NCBI GenBank assembly: GCA_023261915.1
Contig: JALRFT010000109.1
Location: forward strand, 1 to 12,618
DNA from: Acidimicrobiales bacterium
GTDB lineage: Bacteria > Actinomycetota > Acidimicrobiia > Acidimicrobiales > Acidimicrobilacustridaceae
Length of the DNA: 12,618 bases
Direction of reading: 5' to 3'
Position 1 is the first letter of the stretch. Each line of letters starts with the position of its first letter. Shown one piece after another: positions 1 through 6,410 of this stretch. Below the pieces are notes generated by a model. The model searched no databases. It saw only the letters and a program-made list of their open reading frames with translations, and was not told the DNA's origin. The translations under genes and the position numbers were made by a program.

Positions 1-992
1 CCGACGATCTCCTCCAGGATGTCCTCGATCGTCACCAGGCCCGCAGTGCCGCCGTACTCGTCGATCACGACTGCCAGATGAACACGTGCCGCCTGCATGT
101 CGCGGAGCAATTCATCGACCGGCTTGCTATCTGGGACGAAATAGGGCTCGCGCATGAGTTCACGTACCTGAACGCCATTCTCAGCCGTGCGATCTTCGAA
201 GACACGGCGGACGACGTCCTTGAGGTAGACCACGCCGAGGACATCGTCAGCATTCTCACCGATGACCGGGATCCTGGAGAAGCCCGACCGAAGTCCCAGG
301 GAGAGCGCTTGGCGAAGGACTTTGCCTTGCTCGATGAACACCATCTCGGTGCGTGGAACCATGACTTCCTTCGCGAAGGTGTCGCCGAGCTCGAACACCG
401 AATGGATCATCTGCCGCTCATCATCTTCGATGAGCTGATCGGCCTCGGCGAGATCGACGAGTTCTCGCAGTTCGGTCTCCGATGCGAAGGGGCCCTTGCG
501 ATCTCCACGGCCGAAGGTCAGGGCGTTGCCCAGCACGATAAGTACCTCGGTGATCGGCCCGAGCAGGGCGGCGAATGCCTGCACCGGTCTCGCGGATGCC
601 AGGGCGATGTGCTCGGCGTAGTAGCGCCCGACGGTACGCGGAATGACGCCCAGGATGACGTAGGTCACGATCAGCATGATCAGGCCGGCGATGATGAGTG
701 CCAATGCAATCGACCACTGCCATGCTCCGACGAGGAGGTCGACGCTGACGTAGGCGACGATCACCGTGGCGCTGACCATGGCCGCGGAGGAGAGCAGGAG
801 GAGCACATTCACGTACCGCGGTCGGTCATCGAGGATGCGGAGGAGACGCTCAGCGCGGATCGGTTGTTCCCGACGGATCTCTTCGATCCGACTGCGCGAA
901 ACCCGCACCAACGCGGTCTCGGCACTCACCAGGAGAGCACCGATCAGAGCCAGGCCGACGGCCAGGAGAACCAGCCACACATCACTCCCCAT
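1..992 (-). CDS. CNNM/CBS-domain membrane protein, HlyC/CorC family (3' end outside window)
   Basis: This reading frame was translated by hand from the minus strand; 330 codons lie in the window and the gene continues past the left edge. The N-terminal part (residues about 4-160) has hydrophobic segments near 4-24, 61-88, 94-117 and 137-158, and SAETALVRVSR at 23-33 is typical of the CNNM transporter domain. A linker carrying SETELRELVDLAEADQLIEDDE-type sequence (171-192) leads to the CBS pair, with VMVPRTEM at 210-217, SRIPVIGE at 239-246 and DEYGGTAGLVTIEDILEEIV at 311-330. The C-terminal CorC_HlyC domain would lie outside the window. The family is linked to Mg2+/Co2+ export, although the substrate cannot be read here. 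The start is uncertain: ATG at 992 has GGGGG eight bases upstream, but in-frame ATGs at 1007 and 1010 are also possible. All of these overlap the end of ybeY, which suggests translational coupling. The order phoH-ybeY-this gene is widespread in bacteria. Confidence 0.93.
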   Translation of the reverse strand, partial: MGSDVWLVLLAVGLALIGALLVSAETALVRVSRSRIEEIRREQPIRAERLLRILDDRPRYVNVLLLLSSAAMVSATVIVAYVSVDLLVGAWQWSIALALIIAGLIMLIVTYVILGVIPRTVGRYYAEHIALASARPVQAFAALLGPITEVLIVLGNALTFGRGDRKGPFASETELRELVDLAEADQLIEDDERQMIHSVFELGDTFAKEVMVPRTEMVFIEQGKVLRQALSLGLRSGFSRIPVIGENADDVLGVVYLKDVVRRVFEDRTAENGVQVRELMREPYFVPDSKPVDELLRDMQAARVHLAVVIDEYGGTAGLVTIEDILEEIV

Positions 993-1458
993 TGCGGCGA
1001 CCCCCATCATGGCGCTGCCATTGGTTCAGGAGGCTGTCCTGCAATGCGAACATCGCCTCCTGCTCCTGCGCATCGGCGTGATCATGTCCGAGCAGATGCA
1101 GGTAACCGTGGGTGATCAGGAATTGCACTTCCTCGTCGAGCGATCGACCACGCTCATGCGCTTGACGGTCGGCGACGGGTAGGCATACGACGATGTCGCC
1201 GAGGGTTCCGAGGCTGGGGTTTGCCGCACTCGAGCCGCTTCGCATCTCGTCCATCGGAAACGACAGCACATCCGTCGGGCCCGGCTCTCCCATCCATTCC
1301 TCATGCAGTTGGCTCATCTGCGGTTCATCGACGAGGAGGACGCCGAGCTCACTGCCTGAACTCACGTTGGTTCGACCCATGTGATGGTGCAGCATCGCCT
1401 CGATCGCCGATGTGTCGCAGCTGAGCGTCGACTCATTGGTCACCGTGATGGCGGTCAT
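982..1458 (-). CDS. ybeY: YbeY, rRNA maturation endoribonuclease
   Basis: The 158-residue product matches the usual family length of about 155. The metal-binding signature HGYLHLLGHDH at residues 117-127 gives the three conserved zinc-ligand histidines H117, H121 and H127. The family block PTDVLSFPMDE is at 61-71, and the preceding LLVDEPQMSQLHEEWMG (41-57) also fits. YbeY is a cytoplasmic single-strand endoribonuclease needed for 16S rRNA 3'-end maturation and ribosome quality control in studied bacteria. The ATG at 1458 overlaps the TGA of phoH in an ATGA arrangement, so translation is probably coupled to phoH. The 3' end overlaps the start region of the CNNM/CBS gene by about 11-29 bases, depending on which start is used. 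PhoH and YbeY are neighbours in very many genomes and are believed to act together on RNA. Confidence 0.96.
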   Translation of the reverse strand: MTAITVTNESTLSCDTSAIEAMLHHHMGRTNVSSGSELGVLLVDEPQMSQLHEEWMGEPGPTDVLSFPMDEMRSGSSAANPSLGTLGDIVVCLPVADRQAHERGRSLDEEVQFLITHGYLHLLGHDHADAQEQEAMFALQDSLLNQWQRHDGGRRNGE

Positions 1459-2414
1459 GGACTTCGCTGCGCGTCATAAGCCTCGTATGCCTCGACGATG
1501 CGCCCAACCAATTTGTGACGGACCACGTCGTGCGCAGTGAGGCGACAGAAGGCGACGTCGTCGAGGCCTTCCAGAATATTCGTGACGACACGTAGTCCGC
1601 TCGACGTGCCATGGGGCAGATCGACCTGGGTGATGTCGCCCGTGACGACACACTTGGATCCGAACCCAATGCGGGTCAGGAACATCTTCATCTGTTCGGG
1701 CGTCGTGTTCTGCGCCTCGTCGAGAATGATGAAGCTCGAGTTGAGCGTGCGCCCCCGCATGAAGGCGAGCGGCGCCACTTCCACGGCGTTGCGTTCGAGC
1801 AGGCGGGCTGCCCCGTCGGTGCCCACCATGTCGTGCAGGGCGTCATAGAGCGGCCGCAGGTAGGGGTCGACCTTGGCCATCAGGTCACCGGGCAGAAAAC
1901 CGAGGCGTTCGCCTGCTTCCACGGCGGGTCGGGTGAGGATGATGCGGTCGACCTGTTTGTCCTGCAGGGCCCGCACCGCCATGGCTACGGCCAGCCACGA
2001 CTTGCCCGTGCCCGCCGGTCCCACCCCGAAGGTCACGATGTTGCGCTCGATGGCGTCCACATACCGCTTCTGACCGGCCGACTTGGGGCGCACCACCGTG
2101 CCCCGACCCGGTCGGAACACCTCGGCGGTGAACACCTCCGACGGACGTTCGTCGGCCTTGACCATGTCGATGCTGCGCAACACCCCGGCGGGCTCGAGGG
2201 CGTGACCGCCCTTGACGAGCGTGACGAGTTCGTCGAACACCCGACCCACCTGGTCGGCGGCAGGACCGTCGACGGTGATGTGGTTGCCGCGCACCAACAC
2301 CGCCGTGTCAGGAAAGGCGCGCTCGACGAGGCGCAGGAGTTCGTCGTGCTGGCCGAGCAGGCCCACCATCAGCTCGTTGCCTGGGACGTCAATGTGCACC
2401 GGGGCGGAAGACAA
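1455..2414 (-). CDS. phoH: PhoH family ATPase (YbeZ type)
   Basis: The product has 319 residues. The Walker A motif GPAGTGKS is at 132-139, the Walker B stretch FIILDEAQN at 228-236, and the family blocks TRPAVEAGERLGFLPGD (161-177) and VVTGDITQVDLP (256-267) are present. About 110 N-terminal residues precede the ATPase core and resemble the small domain found before it in PhoH/YbeZ proteins. PhoH proteins are cytoplasmic P-loop ATPases, probably RNA helicase-like, working with YbeY in RNA processing. The start is a TTG at 2414, directly after an in-frame TAG (2415-2417). GGGGAG lies ten bases upstream of it and could be a ribosome binding site. A GTG at 2399 is the alternative start but has no purine-rich site before it. 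GC content drops from about 69% to about 59% across position 1740, inside the conserved Walker B coding stretch (see findings). Confidence 0.95.
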   Translation of the reverse strand: MSSAPVHIDVPGNELMVGLLGQHDELLRLVERAFPDTAVLVRGNHITVDGPAADQVGRVFDELVTLVKGGHALEPAGVLRSIDMVKADERPSEVFTAEVFRPGRGTVVRPKSAGQKRYVDAIERNIVTFGVGPAGTGKSWLAVAMAVRALQDKQVDRIILTRPAVEAGERLGFLPGDLMAKVDPYLRPLYDALHDMVGTDGAARLLERNAVEVAPLAFMRGRTLNSSFIILDEAQNTTPEQMKMFLTRIGFGSKCVVTGDITQVDLPHGTSSGLRVVTNILEGLDDVAFCRLTAHDVVRHKLVGRIVEAYEAYDAQRSP

Positions 2415-2489
2415 CTAGCGGGGACTCCCCGGGGCAGATGTGGCGGCGCCGGACGGATCCGGGCGAACACCAGTGGTGGCTTGCTTCAC
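2415..2489 (-). CDS. Possible 24-residue leaderless leader peptide before phoH
   Basis: A GTG at 2489 opens 24 codons that end in a TAG immediately before the TTG start of phoH, in the same frame. The GTG lies seven bases after a TACCAT box, the same geometry as the murF and ddl starts in this window. If transcription begins at the GTG, the message would be leaderless and would begin with this short frame (first residues VKQATTGVRP, last APGSPR). Stop and start codons touch, so ribosomes finishing the peptide could restart on phoH. The peptide is not rich in any single amino acid and resembles no known attenuator. The alternative is that this is simply a 75-base untranslated leader. I know of no homologue. 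Confidence 0.35.
   Translation of the reverse strand: MKQATTGVRPDPSGAATSAPGSPR
2425..2430 (-). promoter_or_regulatory. Candidate ribosome binding site for phoH
   Basis: On the minus strand this reads GGGGAG, ten bases before the TTG at 2414. It lies inside a small inverted repeat (2420-2430, four-base G/C arms around AGT in the RNA), so the site could be partly closed by a short hairpin. Spacing is at the long end of what is usual. Confidence 0.4.
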
Positions 2490-2496
2490 GCCCGTG

Positions 2497-2502
2497 ATGG
2501 TA
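2497..2502 (-). promoter_or_regulatory. -10 box for the phoH-ybeY operon
   Basis: The minus strand reads TACCAT, which fits the actinobacterial TANNNT consensus, followed by seven bases and then GTG at 2489. No convincing -35 hexamer is seen 16-18 bases upstream. The position explains transcription of phoH, ybeY and the downstream membrane protein gene. Confidence 0.5.
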
Positions 2503-2571
2503 GCGGGTGACGCCTCGTCGGCCACGTGGGCAGCGACCCGCCCGTTTGGGGGTCGCCGCCGGACCGACCGG

Positions 2572-2577
2572 TAGGCT
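2572..2577 (+). promoter_or_regulatory. -10 box for the MFS exporter gene
   Basis: TAGGCT fits TANNNT and ends eleven bases before the ATG at 2589. That would give a 5' leader of only about 0-5 bases. No Shine-Dalgarno sequence is seen before the ATG, which agrees with a leaderless or nearly leaderless message. The -35 region is not recognisable. Confidence 0.4.
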
Positions 2578-2588
2578 TCGTTGGCGCC

Positions 2589-3881
2589 ATGACCTCCACT
2601 CCCACCTCCCCTGATCGCCGTCCGGCACCAACCGGGCCGGTCGTCGGATCGGAGCGACGCTGGGGGGCACCGGGAACGGTTGGCGGCGCGCTCTCCCATC
2701 GGCGGTTCCGTGACGTATTCCTCGGCGGTCTGGTGTCCAACACCGGGACGTGGATGCAGAACGTGACGCTGGCAGCGTGGACGTTCGCGCTCACGGGGTC
2801 GGAGACCTATGTCAGCCTGGTCGTGTTCTGCCAATTGGGCCCGATGCTGCTGTTCACGGTCATCGGTGGCCATCTCGCCGATCTCGTCGACCGCCGCCGA
2901 CTCCTGCTCGTCGTTGCCGTGCAACAAGCCATCTTCTCGGTGGTGCTCGCCGTGCTCGCCACCCAGGACTCACCCAACCTGGTCGCCATCTTGGCGTGTG
3001 TGCTCGCCATCGGGATCGGCCAGTCGGTCAACGGTCCCACCTTCAACTCGGTGATGCCGACGCTGGTTCCCCGCGAGGACATGCCCGGCGCCATCTCCCT
3101 GCAGTCGGTGAACCTCAACGCCTCACGGGTCATCGGTCCGGCCATCGGCGGCGTCATTCTCGGTCTGTCGGGACCCAGTGCCGTGTTCCTCGTCAACGCC
3201 GCATCCTTCGGCGCCATCATGTTCGTCGTCTGGCGCCTCACCCTCCCGCCCGTCACTCCCGATCCCGACGCCGAGGCGGGGCTGCGTCGACTGCTCGGGG
3301 GGTTCCGGGCTGCCCGGCGCGACCCGATCGTGGCCCGGTCACTGATCGTCATGGCGCTGTTCTCGATGTTCTGTCTGCCCTTCGTCACCCAGATGGCCGC
3401 CATTGCCGACCGGAACCTCGGCATCAACCCCGAGAGCGCCACCTACGGCGCTCTCTACGCCACCTTCGCCCTCGGCGCCCTTCTCGGGGCGCTGAGCGTG
3501 GGAACGGTGTTCGCCTACCGGTCGCGTCCGACCATGGTGCGGGCGGGACTCGCCGGGTTCGCCGTGACCATGGCCGCCTTCGCTGCGGTGCGCCATCCCG
3601 CTGCCGGGTTCGTCGTGGTGGCCGCCGTCGGGTTCTTCTACTTCCTGACCGTCACGTCACTGTCGACCATCGTGCAGTCCCGCATCGCCGACAATCAACG
3701 GGGCCGGGTCATGGCGCTGTGGATGATGGCGTTCGGTGGAACGGTGCCCGTGGGCGGACTCATCTTCGGTCCCATGATGGAAGCAACGTCGGTCACCTTG
3801 GTGCTCGCCATCGCCGCCGTGGTCGCTGCCGCCCTGTTGGCCATCGCCCACCTAAACCGGCCGGCACCCGCCGTCGCGTGA
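2589..3881 (+). CDS. MFS transporter, EntS-like exporter family
   Basis: The 430-residue product has about 35 polar N-terminal residues followed by a hydrophobic protein with roughly ten to twelve predicted membrane segments. MFS motif A is seen as GGHLADLVDRRR at residues 93-104, after the second segment. The early blocks LGGLVSNTGTWMQNV (45-59) and, later, SRVIGPAIGGVILG are typical of the MFS_3/EntS-like group, which contains siderophore and drug exporters. The substrate cannot be told from sequence. The ATG at 2589 is preferred over an in-frame GTG at 2526, because the extra 21 residues are proline-rich and lack a binding site, and because the TAGGCT box lies between the two starts. The gene stands alone, divergent from phoH and convergent with murF. 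Its TGA is one base from the murF stop, leaving no room for a separate intergenic terminator. Confidence 0.9.
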   Translation: MTSTPTSPDRRPAPTGPVVGSERRWGAPGTVGGALSHRRFRDVFLGGLVSNTGTWMQNVTLAAWTFALTGSETYVSLVVFCQLGPMLLFTVIGGHLADLVDRRRLLLVVAVQQAIFSVVLAVLATQDSPNLVAILACVLAIGIGQSVNGPTFNSVMPTLVPREDMPGAISLQSVNLNASRVIGPAIGGVILGLSGPSAVFLVNAASFGAIMFVVWRLTLPPVTPDPDAEAGLRRLLGGFRAARRDPIVARSLIVMALFSMFCLPFVTQMAAIADRNLGINPESATYGALYATFALGALLGALSVGTVFAYRSRPTMVRAGLAGFAVTMAAFAAVRHPAAGFVVVAAVGFFYFLTVTSLSTIVQSRIADNQRGRVMALWMMAFGGTVPVGGLIFGPMMEATSVTLVLAIAAVVAAALLAIAHLNRPAPAVA

Positions 3882-3882
3882 T

Positions 3883-5187
3883 TCAGTCGGCCACCAGTGC
3901 CGCCGCCAGACGTTCGAGACCGGCGGACCGGCTGGCTTTGACGAGTACGGCGTCGCCGGAACCGAGTGGGCCGAGGACTTCGACGGCGTGGTCGGGATCG
4001 ATGGCGTTCTCGGTGGCGCCATAGGCGGGTTCGCCCACTGCCACCAGGCGTACCCCGAGTGCCGCGGCCACCTCGGCGATGCGCCGGTGCTCGGCATCAC
4101 TGTGCACGCCGAGGTCGGCCATGGTGCCCAGAGCGGCGATGTGTCGGTGGGCGGGCACCACGGCCAGTGACCGCAACGCCGCCTCGGTGGCAGTGGGATT
4201 GGCGTTGTAGGCGTCGTTGATAATGAGCGCACCACTGGGGGCATGGGCCATTTCCATCCGCCACGGCGAGAGTTCGGCGGCGGCGAGACCGGCTGCGACC
4301 CCGGCGAGATCGACTCCCCACAACAACCCCACGGCCGCCGCCGCTAGGGCGTTGTGCACCTGGTGGACACCGCGGGCGGCGACTTCCACCGTTTCCGAGC
4401 CCCAGTCCGACACGAGACGGAACCGTGGTCGCAGATCGTCGCTGAGGGTGACGTTCTCGAACCCGACGTGGGCGCCGGAACCAAAGAGCACCACCCGGGC
4501 GTCGGTGGCCGAGGCCATGGCCGCCACCCGCGGGTCGTCGGCGTTCAGCACGGCGTACCCGTCGGCGGGAAGATGTTCCACGAGTTCTTGTTTGGCTCGC
4601 TGTACCCCGTCAAGGTCCCCCACCGCCGAGGTGTGCACGAGGGCCACGGCGGTGACCACCCCCACCGTCGGTCGGGCAACCGAACACAACTCCGCGATGT
4701 GACCGAACCCGGCCATGCCCATCTCCACCACCGTCGCTTCGGTGTCAGACGGTGCTCCGAGCAAGGTCAGTGGTACTCCGAGTTCGTTGTTGAACGATCG
4801 CTGGTTGGCCCACGTGGCGTAGCGGGTGCGCAGCACCGACGCCGCTAGGTCCTTTGTCGATGTCTTGCCGACACTGCCGGTGATCCCCACGACCCGGTCG
4901 GCAAGGTGGCCGCGGGCGTAGGCGCCGAGTTCGCGGAGAGCCACGGCGGTGTCGGGCACCACGATGCTGACGGGGGCCTCAACGGGGTGATCACACAGAC
5001 ACCCCGTCGCTCCGGCGGCGACCGCATCGGCGACGAACTCGTGGCCGTCGCGACCGGCGCGGAGAGCGACGAAGAGGCTGTCGGGGGCGGTGGTGCGACT
5101 GTCGATGCTGACAGCAGAAAACACCGCATCGTCCCCGACGAGTGTGCCTCCCGTGACCCGGGCCACTTCCGACGCACGCAGCTCCAC
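3883..5187 (-). CDS. murF: UDP-N-acetylmuramoyl-tripeptide--D-alanyl-D-alanine ligase
   Basis: The 434-residue product is of normal length for MurF. SIDSRTTAPDSLFVAL (28-43) is the N-terminal substrate-binding domain, GITGSVGKTSTKD (101-113) the ATP-binding P-loop, and NQRSFNNELGVPLTLL (128-143) and VVEMGMAGFGHIAEL (153-167) belong to the Mur ligase central domain. In the C-terminal domain are SPWRMEM (307-313) and NDAYNANPTATEAALRSL (324-341), a MurF hallmark. MurF adds D-Ala-D-Ala to the UDP-MurNAc-tripeptide in the cytoplasm. The GTG start at 5187 lies seven bases after a TACGGT box with no ribosome binding site, so a leaderless message is likely. The gene is paired head-to-head with ddl, which makes its substrate. 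No murE, mraY or murD is adjacent, unlike the common dcw cluster arrangement. Confidence 0.97.
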   Translation of the reverse strand: MELRASEVARVTGGTLVGDDAVFSAVSIDSRTTAPDSLFVALRAGRDGHEFVADAVAAGATGCLCDHPVEAPVSIVVPDTAVALRELGAYARGHLADRVVGITGSVGKTSTKDLAASVLRTRYATWANQRSFNNELGVPLTLLGAPSDTEATVVEMGMAGFGHIAELCSVARPTVGVVTAVALVHTSAVGDLDGVQRAKQELVEHLPADGYAVLNADDPRVAAMASATDARVVLFGSGAHVGFENVTLSDDLRPRFRLVSDWGSETVEVAARGVHQVHNALAAAAVGLLWGVDLAGVAAGLAAAELSPWRMEMAHAPSGALIINDAYNANPTATEAALRSLAVVPAHRHIAALGTMADLGVHSDAEHRRIAEVAAALGVRLVAVGEPAYGATENAIDPDHAVEVLGPLGSGDAVLVKASRSAGLERLAAALVAD

Positions 5188-5194
5188 GCCCCGA

Positions 5195-5200
5195 ACCGTA
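5195..5200 (-). promoter_or_regulatory. -10 box for murF (leaderless start)
   Basis: The minus strand reads TACGGT, matching TANNNT, with exactly seven bases before the GTG at 5187. Transcription would therefore begin at or next to the start codon. The -35 position has no good match. Confidence 0.55.
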
Positions 5201-5239
5201 ACGGACCGGTGCTTGCCCTCGGGGCCCGATGCCCACCAC

Positions 5240-5245
5240 TACAGT
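5240..5245 (+). promoter_or_regulatory. -10 box for ddl (leaderless start)
   Basis: TACAGT matches TANNNT, with exactly seven bases before the ATG at 5253. It mirrors the murF box about 40 bases away on the other strand. TTGCCC at 5213-5218 resembles a -35 hexamer, but its spacing (21 bases) is too long to rely on. Confidence 0.6.
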
Positions 5246-5252
5246 TCGACCA

Positions 5253-6368
5253 ATGGCTGCCACCGCCCACGACCCGGCCGCTCCCGACACGGCAGACCCC
5301 TCAGCCGTCCGCATGGTGCTCGTCTTCGGGGGCCGATCCGCCGAACACGATGTGTCGTGTGTGTCGTCTCGGGCCGTGCTCGCCGCGGCCGTGGCGGCCG
5401 GGCTCAACGTGCACCCGGTGGCAATCACCCGCGACGGCGAGTGGCGCACGGCCACCGGCGCCGCCGCCCTCATCGGCACCGACCCCGATACGTGGCCCAA
5501 GGCCCTTCCCGACACCGGCGACCCCGGCAGTCCAGTGGACCTGCTCGCTGCCACCCCAGGTGGTCCACCGGTGGTGGTGTTTCCCATGTTGCACGGACCC
5601 ATGGGTGAGGACGGCACGGTGCAAGGCCTGTGTGAGCTCCTCGACGTGCCTTACGTCGGATGTGGCGTGCTGTCGTCCTCGTTGTGCATGGACAAGGTCA
5701 TGGCCAAAGAGGTGGTCGCCGCCGCGGGTATCGCCCAGGCCCACCACGTGAGTTTGCACCGCAGCATCGGTCTTGAGGACCCGGCCGGACTGCTCGCTCA
5801 GCTCGGAGGCTCGGTGTTCGTCAAACCGTCAAACCTCGGCTCTTCGGTCGGGGTGTCACGCGCCGACACCCCCGACGAACTCGTCGCTGCGGTGCAGTTG
5901 GCGTTCACCTATGACGAACGGATCCTCGTTGAGGAACGCATCGAGGGACGCGAGATCGAGTGCGCCGTGCTCGGTTCGGCCGACGACCCCCGGGCGTCGG
6001 TGCCTGGTGAGGCCATCCCCGGAGCGGTGTACCGGCACTACTCCGACAAGTACCTCAACGGTGTCGCCCGGATGATCGTGCCGGCGGAACTGCCCGACGA
6101 CGTCGTGGCCGAGGTGCAGACCGCCGCCATGCACTGTTTCCGCACCTTGCGATGTGAGGGAATGGCCCGGGTCGATTTCTTCCTTGAACCCGAACGGGGA
6201 TTGCTCCTCAACGAGGTCAACACCCTTCCCGGGTTCACCCCGTTCTCGATGTACCCCTCCATGTGGGCGGCCAGCGGCCTCCCCTACCCGGATCTCATCA
6301 CCGAACTGGTGCGCCTAGCTCTCGTCCGGCATGCCCGCCGCCAGATCCGCACCGACCTCCACGACTGA
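5253..6368 (+). CDS. ddl: D-alanine--D-alanine ligase
   Basis: The 371-residue product carries both D-Ala-D-Ala ligase signatures: HGPMGEDGTVQG at residues 114-125 and LLLNEVNTLPGFT at 317-329. FGGRSAEHDVS (25-35), KPSNLGSSVGVS (191-202) and ARVDFFL (305-311) also fit an ATP-grasp Ddl. The enzyme joins two D-alanines with ATP in the cytoplasm. The product is the substrate of MurF, encoded head-to-head next door. The start is placed at the ATG at 5253 because the TACAGT box lies just upstream of it. The in-frame ATG at 5229 lies before that box and would be outside a transcript starting there. The roughly 20 residues before the conserved core are Ala/Asp/Pro-rich. A gap of 42 bases separates the stop from the next gene on the same strand, so ddl may be cotranscribed with the lipid-type operon downstream. 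Confidence 0.97.
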   Translation: MAATAHDPAAPDTADPSAVRMVLVFGGRSAEHDVSCVSSRAVLAAAVAAGLNVHPVAITRDGEWRTATGAAALIGTDPDTWPKALPDTGDPGSPVDLLAATPGGPPVVVFPMLHGPMGEDGTVQGLCELLDVPYVGCGVLSSSLCMDKVMAKEVVAAAGIAQAHHVSLHRSIGLEDPAGLLAQLGGSVFVKPSNLGSSVGVSRADTPDELVAAVQLAFTYDERILVEERIEGREIECAVLGSADDPRASVPGEAIPGAVYRHYSDKYLNGVARMIVPAELPDDVVAEVQTAAMHCFRTLRCEGMARVDFFLEPERGLLLNEVNTLPGFTPFSMYPSMWAASGLPYPDLITELVRLALVRHARRQIRTDLHD

Positions 6369-6393
6369 GACTGATGTGACCCCCGCCACCGCC

Positions 6394-6399
6394 GGAGGG
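6394..6399 (+). promoter_or_regulatory. Candidate ribosome binding site for the reductase-HAD gene
   Basis: GGAGGG lies eleven bases before the ATG at 6411, a strong match with slightly long spacing. No TANNNT box is seen at the expected place in the 42-base gap after ddl, which favours read-through from ddl or a promoter inside ddl. Confidence 0.5.
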
Positions 6400-6410
6400 T
6401 CTAAGCCCTG

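Noticed and set aside
78..1115. A 345-codon open frame on the plus strand
   Set aside because: It is antisense to the CNNM/CBS gene and ybeY, which both have diagnostic motifs; its product is low-complexity and matches nothing known.
1611..2510. A 299-codon plus-strand frame opposite phoH
   Set aside because: PhoH on the other strand has Walker motifs and family blocks; the plus-strand product has no recognisable domain.
2526..2588. Extended exporter start at GTG 2526
   Set aside because: It would add 21 proline-rich residues without a ribosome binding site and would lie upstream of the likely TAGGCT promoter box.
2750..4024. A 424-codon plus-strand frame overlapping the exporter
   Set aside because: Its product is dominated by Arg, His, Pro and Gly, typical of a shifted frame in high-GC DNA, and the MFS frame has clear membrane segments.
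5229..5252. Earlier ddl start at ATG 5229
   Set aside because: It lies upstream of the TACAGT box placed seven bases before ATG 5253, so it would not be on that transcript.
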